Shown here: piece by piece, positions 59,637 to 64,000 of the stretch
Numbering within the stretch: the stretch's first letter is position 1
How the letters are laid out: each line of letters opens with the position of its first letter
Assembly (NCBI RefSeq): GCF_002813325.1
Contig: NZ_PHUG01000001.1
Coordinates: 186,001 to 250,000, forward strand
Direction of reading: 5' to 3'
Source: Janthinobacterium sp. 64
Lineage (GTDB): Bacteria; Pseudomonadota; Gammaproteobacteria; Burkholderiales; Burkholderiaceae_D
Length of the DNA stretch: 64,000 nt
Program-made: the position numbers and the translations under genes
Notes under the pieces: generated by a model
Told to the model about the DNA's origin: nothing
Seen by the model: the letters and a program-made list of their open reading frames with translations, nothing else
The model's database searches: none

Positions 59637-62600
59637 CGAGCCATCTGCTCAACCCCCTGGCGTTCCCGCTGCACGGCTCGCGCCTGATCGAGGCGTCGGC
59701 CGGCACCGGTAAAACCTGGACCATCGCCGCGCTGTACGTGCGCCTAGTACTTGGTCACGGCGACGACGACAGCCGTTTTACGCGTCCGCTGCTGCCGGCC
59801 GACATTTTGGTGATGACGTTTACCCGCGCCGCCACGCGCGAATTGTCGAACCGCGTGCGCGAGCGCCTGATCGAGGCCGCTGCTTATTTCCGCCACGAAT
59901 CCGGCGGCAGCGACCCATTTCTCGATGCCTTGCTCGAGTCCTATCCCGACGAGAGCGAACGGCAAAAGGCCGCGCACCGGCTGATGCTGGCCGCCGAGAC
60001 GATGGATGAAGCGGCCATTTTCACCATCGACGCGTGGTGCCAGCGCATGCTGCGCGAGCATGCATTCGACAGCGGCAGCCTGTTCGATGAAGAACTGGTC
60101 AGCGACGAGCAAGCCCTGTTCGAGGATGCGGCCCACGATTACTGGCGCCAGCAAGTCTACCCTTTGCCGCCGCAGGCGCTCGACGTGCTGCTGGCCTGCT
60201 GGCCCGACGTGGGGGCGCTGAAGAAAGGCGCGCGCGAGCTGGCGCGCCGCGCCGACATCATGGGCATGGCCGACGAAGAACCGTTATCCATGCTGATCGC
60301 GCGCGAACAGCGGGCGCTGGCCGCGCAGCTGGCCACACTGAAGGCGGGCTGGGTCGAGCGCGTGGACCAGATGGCCGTGTGGATCAACGATCACCGTGCT
60401 GCCAATCCCAAGTGTTTTAACGGCGTCAAGATGAAGCCGGAGAACCTGGCGAAGTGGTTCGATGGCTTGCGCCGCTGGGCGCAGGATCCGCTGTTGCTGC
60501 TGCCGGCCATCACGGCCAAGGCGTGGGAACGCTTGACGCCGTTTGGCATCGAGGATGCGTTTGCCAAGAGTTTCACGGCGCAAGTACCCGAATGCTTCGC
60601 GCATACGGAGGCGCTGGGGATCGCCCTGGCGGGTATCACGCCGCTGGCGCACAAGCTGCACCTGCATGCGGCGGCGGCCATCGCGCGGCGCATGGACCAG
60701 TTAAAACGCCAGTCGCGCCAGTTCGGCTTTGCCGACATGCTGCAGCGCCTGCACGACGCGCTGGCGGGCGAAAATGGCGCGGCCCTGCGCCAGCGCATCG
60801 TCGACCAGTATCCATTGGCAATGGTCGATGAATTCCAGGATACGGCGCCAAGCCAGTACCAGATCTTCAATTCTCTGTACCGCATCGCCGACAACGATCC
60901 GGCCCTGGGCCTGTTCCTGATCGGCGACCCGAAGCAGTCGATCTACGGCTTTCGCGGCGCCGATATCCAGAGCTACCTGGCGGCACGCCGCGCTACCACG
61001 GGACGCCACTACCAGCTGGGCACCAACTACCGTTCCACGGCGCCGCTGGTGGCCGCCGTCAACCAGCTGTTCCTGCACGCCGAACGCGCCGAAGTGCCGG
61101 CTGGTGCCTTCCGCTACCGCAAAAACGGCGAGAATCCGCTGCCGTTCGAGGCCGTCGACGCCAAGGGCCGCTCCGAGCACCTGGTGAACGCCGGTGGTCC
61201 GCTGCCGGCGCTGCTGGCCGCCTGCGCCAGCGATGAAGGATTGCGCGGCGACAGCTACCGCGAATATTTCGCACAGCACTGCGCCGAACATATCGTCGCC
61301 ATGCTGGGCGATGCGCAAGCTGGTTTTACTGGCCCGGACGGTTTTACGCGCCTGCAGCCGGCCGATGTCGCCATCCTCGTGCGCGACCGCAAGGAAGCGG
61401 CGGCCATCCGCCGCGCGCTGGCGCGCCGCCGGGTCGCCAGTGTCTACCTGTCCGACAAGGATTCCGTCGTCGACAGCGAGGAAGCGCAAGACGTGCTGCG
61501 CTGGCTGGCGGCGCTGGCCAACCCGCTCGATGGGGGGCTGGCGCGCGCCGCGTTTGCCACGCGTACCATCGGCCTGTCGCTGGGCGAGCTGGCGCGCCTG
61601 TCGAGCGATGAACTGGAATGGGAGCGCAGGGTCGAGCAACTGAAGACCCTGCACCTGATCTGGCAGCGCCAGGGCGTGCTGGCCATGCTGCGCCGCTTCA
61701 TCCACGAACTGCAGTTGCCCGCCATGCTGCTGCAGCAGACGGGCGGCGAGCGGCGGCTGACGAATCTGCTGCACCTGGCCGAACTGCTGCAATCGGCCAG
61801 CCGCCAGCTCGATGGCGAGCAGGCGCTGATACGCTGGCTGGCCGAGCAGATCGCCGGCGAAGGCGAGGGCGGCGACGAGCGCGTGCTGCGCCTGGAAAGC
61901 GATGCGGAGCTGGTGAAAGTCATCACTGTGCACAAGTCGAAAGGACTCGAATACCCGCTCGTGTATCTGCCGTTTGCCGTGACGGCGCGCAAGGTGGATA
62001 AACGCAACCGCAGCTTCTTCGAGTATGCGGGGGAGAATGGCGAACGCCGCCTCGACCTGTCGCTGTCCGACGAAGCGATGGCGGCGGTCGAAGAAGCGCG
62101 CATCGAGGAAGACTTGCGCCTGCTTTACGTGGCGCTGACGCGCGCGCGCCACTTTTTGTGGCTGGGCGTGGCCGCGCAGGCGGCGCGCAAGGCGGGCGAG
62201 AACACCCTGCACGAATCGGCGCTCGGCTATCTGCTGACGGGCGGCGACAAGCTGCCGTTCGAGCAGCTGCTGCTGCGCTGGCAGCAGGTGGCGGGCAGTT
62301 GCGACGCCATCTACGTGGGTTCTTTGGCGCAGCCCGATGCCTGCACGGTGCTGGACCGCGTCGAGCGGCGTCCCGAGTTGCGGCCCGCGCCCGTGTTCGC
62401 GGGCGAATTCGAACGCGACTGGTCGGTGGGCAGCTTCACGTCGCTGACGCGCCAGATCGGCGCCGTGGCAGCCGCGCACGTGCCGCAGCGGGCGCTGGAA
62501 GAGACCTTGCTGGAAGACGGCACGGCGGTCGCCGTGGCCTCGCCGCTGCACATGGGCGACGCGCCGTGGCACCGTTTTCCGCGCGGTTCCGTGCCCGGCA

Positions 62601-63289
62601 ATTTCCTGCACGAGCAGCTCGAATGGATGGGCGGCGAAGGGTTTGACTGCGTCAACGATGAAAACTTTGACACCCGCCTGGCCGCGCGCTGCGAGCGGGC
62701 CGGCTGGGGCCACCGCCAGGAAGACGCCATCGCCTGGCTGCGCGAGATCGCCATCACGCCGCTGCCGCTGCTCGATGCGTCGCTGTCGCAGTTGGACAGC
62801 ACCCTGTCCGAGATGGAGTTCTGGTTCCCCAGCGAGCATTTGTCGACGGGGGCGCTCGATCAGCTGTGCACGCGCTTGCTGCTCGATGGCGCGCCGCGTC
62901 CCGTGCTGCCGCGGCGCCAGCTGCACGGCATGCTGAAAGGCTTTGCCGACCTGGTCATCGAACAAGATGGCCGCTATTGGGTGCTCGACTACAAGTCGAA
63001 TGCGCTGGGCGCCAACGACGCCGCCTACCACACGCAGGCACTGGCGGCCGGCATGGCGCAACACCGCTACGATATCCAGGGTGCCATCTACATGCTGGCC
63101 CTGCACCGGCTGCTGAAAAGCCGGCTCGGTGATGCGTATGATCCGGCCGAACACCTGGGCGGCGCCATCTTCCTGTTCCTGCGCGGTATCGCGAATTCGG
63201 ACACGCATGGCTGCTACTGGCTGGCGCCGCAGCTGGAACTGCTGGACGGCCTCGATCAATTATTGTCGGAAGAAGTGGAAATAGCATGA
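59633..63289 (+). CDS. recB: Exodeoxyribonuclease V beta chain (helicase-nuclease)
   Basis: A 1,218-residue UvrD-type (SF1A) 3'-5' helicase and nuclease. Walker A ASAGTGKTWTIA near residues 22-33, motif II AMVDEFQDTAPSQYQIF near 396-412, GDPKQSIYGFRGADIQSY near 431-448, and VITVHKSKGLEYPLVYLP near 762-779. The C-terminal nuclease motif reads VIEQDGRYWVLDYKSNALG near 1107-1125, with the catalytic Asp and Lys of DYK. Start overlaps the recC stop; stop overlaps recD, both ATGA. Confidence 0.95.
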   Translation: MTSHLLNPLAFPLHGSRLIEASAGTGKTWTIAALYVRLVLGHGDDDSRFTRPLLPADILVMTFTRAATRELSNRVRERLIEAAAYFRHESGGSDPFLDALLESYPDESERQKAAHRLMLAAETMDEAAIFTIDAWCQRMLREHAFDSGSLFDEELVSDEQALFEDAAHDYWRQQVYPLPPQALDVLLACWPDVGALKKGARELARRADIMGMADEEPLSMLIAREQRALAAQLATLKAGWVERVDQMAVWINDHRAANPKCFNGVKMKPENLAKWFDGLRRWAQDPLLLLPAITAKAWERLTPFGIEDAFAKSFTAQVPECFAHTEALGIALAGITPLAHKLHLHAAAAIARRMDQLKRQSRQFGFADMLQRLHDALAGENGAALRQRIVDQYPLAMVDEFQDTAPSQYQIFNSLYRIADNDPALGLFLIGDPKQSIYGFRGADIQSYLAARRATTGRHYQLGTNYRSTAPLVAAVNQLFLHAERAEVPAGAFRYRKNGENPLPFEAVDAKGRSEHLVNAGGPLPALLAACASDEGLRGDSYREYFAQHCAEHIVAMLGDAQAGFTGPDGFTRLQPADVAILVRDRKEAAAIRRALARRRVASVYLSDKDSVVDSEEAQDVLRWLAALANPLDGGLARAAFATRTIGLSLGELARLSSDELEWERRVEQLKTLHLIWQRQGVLAMLRRFIHELQLPAMLLQQTGGERRLTNLLHLAELLQSASRQLDGEQALIRWLAEQIAGEGEGGDERVLRLESDAELVKVITVHKSKGLEYPLVYLPFAVTARKVDKRNRSFFEYAGENGERRLDLSLSDEAMAAVEEARIEEDLRLLYVALTRARHFLWLGVAAQAARKAGENTLHESALGYLLTGGDKLPFEQLLLRWQQVAGSCDAIYVGSLAQPDACTVLDRVERRPELRPAPVFAGEFERDWSVGSFTSLTRQIGAVAAAHVPQRALEETLLEDGTAVAVASPLHMGDAPWHRFPRGSVPGNFLHEQLEWMGGEGFDCVNDENFDTRLAARCERAGWGHRQEDAIAWLREIAITPLPLLDASLSQLDSTLSEMEFWFPSEHLSTGALDQLCTRLLLDGAPRPVLPRRQLHGMLKGFADLVIEQDGRYWVLDYKSNALGANDAAYHTQALAAGMAQHRYDIQGAIYMLALHRLLKSRLGDAYDPAEHLGGAIFLFLRGIANSDTHGCYWLAPQLELLDGLDQLLSEEVEIA

Positions 63290-64000
63290 ACCATGACGTG
63301 GCCCTGGACGCCCTGTTTATCCATGTGGACGGCGTCGCCGAAGCGGGCCATCTGCGCCGCCTGAGCGCCGCCTTTGCCCGCTTCATCGCCAGCCTGGACG
63401 AGCAGGCGCCGCATGCGTCCGCCGTGGCCGTGGCCTGCGTCGTGCTGTCCGAGCTGGAAGGGCGGGGCCACAGCTGTCTGATGCTCGCTGACCTGTCTGG
63501 CGAACCGTCGCAGTTGCTGGGCTGGAGCGAGGAGTTGTGGCATGGCGTGCTGGCCGTTTCCGGCCCGCTGCCGGACAGCGTCGCTGGCTGGCGCGCGCTG
63601 CTGGCCGGCGCGCCGCAGGTATGGCAGGTGGATACCCCCGACGTGAAACAGCCGCTGGTGCTCGATGGCGACCGCCTGTATTTGCGCCGCTACTGGCGCG
63701 ATGAGAGCTTGGTGGGCGAAAAAATCGCCGCGCGCGCACAGGATTTGACCAATCCGCCGCTGGCGCAGGTACGGCAATGGCTCGACATCCTGTTCGACCA
63801 GCCCACGCAGGACGGTGGTCCGGACTGGCAAAAAGTGGCGTGCGCCGTCGCCCTGCGCGGCAAGGTGGCCATCATCACGGGCGGCCCGGGGACGGGCAAG
63901 ACGTACACGGTGGCGAGCCTGTTGACGTTATTGTTTGCCGTCTCGCCGCAGCCGGAGCAACTGCGCATCGCGCTGGCCGCGCCCACGGGCAAGGCGGCCG
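63286..64000 (+). CDS. recD: Exodeoxyribonuclease V alpha chain (3' end outside window)
   Basis: The frame starts with ATG 63286 overlapping the recB stop and stays open for 238 codons to the window end; no stop is reached. The N-terminal domain (ASAVAVACVVLSELEGRGHS near residues 45-64) is RecD-type. Walker A VAIITGGPGTGKTYTVASLL lies near 194-213, and LRIALAAPTGKAA ends the window, motif Ia of SF1B helicases. RecD is the fast 5'-3' helicase of RecBCD. A typical RecD of 600-700 residues implies about 1.2 kb more downstream. Confidence 0.92.
   Translation, partial: MNHDVALDALFIHVDGVAEAGHLRRLSAAFARFIASLDEQAPHASAVAVACVVLSELEGRGHSCLMLADLSGEPSQLLGWSEELWHGVLAVSGPLPDSVAGWRALLAGAPQVWQVDTPDVKQPLVLDGDRLYLRRYWRDESLVGEKIAARAQDLTNPPLAQVRQWLDILFDQPTQDGGPDWQKVACAVALRGKVAIITGGPGTGKTYTVASLLTLLFAVSPQPEQLRIALAAPTGKAA

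Noticed and set aside
60701..63259. 852-codon frame on the minus strand
   Set aside because: Antisense to recB, with no recognisable domain.
1..64000. CRISPR arrays, rRNA, tRNA genes and insertion sequences
   Set aside because: Looked for regularly spaced repeats, conserved RNA blocks, transposase motifs and terminal inverted repeats by eye; none found. Small RNAs cannot be excluded.

Overview
The window is about 64 kb of GC-rich DNA from a Gram-negative bacterium, most likely a betaproteobacterium of the Oxalobacteraceae (Janthinobacterium/Massilia/Duganella type). This is inferred from the glucokinase-RpiR fusion, a LamB-like sugar porin beside a glucose-type ABC transporter, an RpiR-controlled iol operon, the recC-recB-recD order and the codon usage. 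No sequence search was possible. Coding density is high and many genes overlap by ATGA. No rRNA, tRNA, CRISPR array, insertion sequence or prophage was seen.

Layout. (1) 1-8418: a tightly packed operon of DUF4132 protein (cut by the window start), MoxR-type AAA+ ATPase, DUF5682 protein, VWA (MIDAS) protein and SWIM zinc-finger protein. It resembles the uncharacterised E. coli yehI/L/M/P/Q set and is the best candidate here for a poorly described system. (2) 8432-10793: a DUF1090 protein and two tandem exported Sel1-repeat proteins. (3) 10830-13968: an 18-bp palindromic operator, an AGE-family (mannose) isomerase and a PfkB fructokinase, then a hemerythrin and a decayed second copy of the kinase. 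(4) 14215-15855: a membrane diguanylate cyclase. (5) 15878-25145: the sugar (probably glucose) uptake locus, with a glucokinase-RpiR fusion and LacI regulator leftward, and a LamB-like porin and a four-gene ABC importer rightward, ending at a perfect 34-bp terminator palindrome. (6) 25163-30574: a ParB-like exported protein, a TetR/MFS efflux pair with operator, a DUF885 peptidase-like protein, and a toxin-antitoxin pair fused into one reading frame by a 14-bp tandem duplication. (7) 30590-43849: myo-inositol catabolism. An RpiR regulator and two Gfo/Idh dehydrogenases run leftward. An ABC importer and iolC(-DUF2090), iolD, iolE, iolB and iolA run rightward. (8) 43869-50949: nitrogen control. 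A nasT-like ANTAR regulator and a nasS-like sensor each have a sigma-54 promoter, but a Fur-controlled fecI-fecR-TonB receptor module on the other strand lies between them; cobA follows nasS. (9) 50962-56131: an exported cyclase-family protein divergent from a LysR regulator, then a CHASE-PAS hybrid histidine kinase with receiver and Hpt domains. (10) 56217-64000: recC, recB and the start of recD.

How the parts work together. Two carbohydrate systems are built alike, each with a divergent RpiR-type regulator, a binding-protein gene followed by a strong intercistronic hairpin, permease and ATPase genes, and enzymes. With the genes visible, myo-inositol can be taken up and converted to acetyl-CoA plus dihydroxyacetone phosphate if the DUF2090 domain of IolC supplies the aldolase step. 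The mannose isomerase and fructokinase would feed fructose 6-phosphate, and the glucose locus would deliver glucose 6-phosphate.
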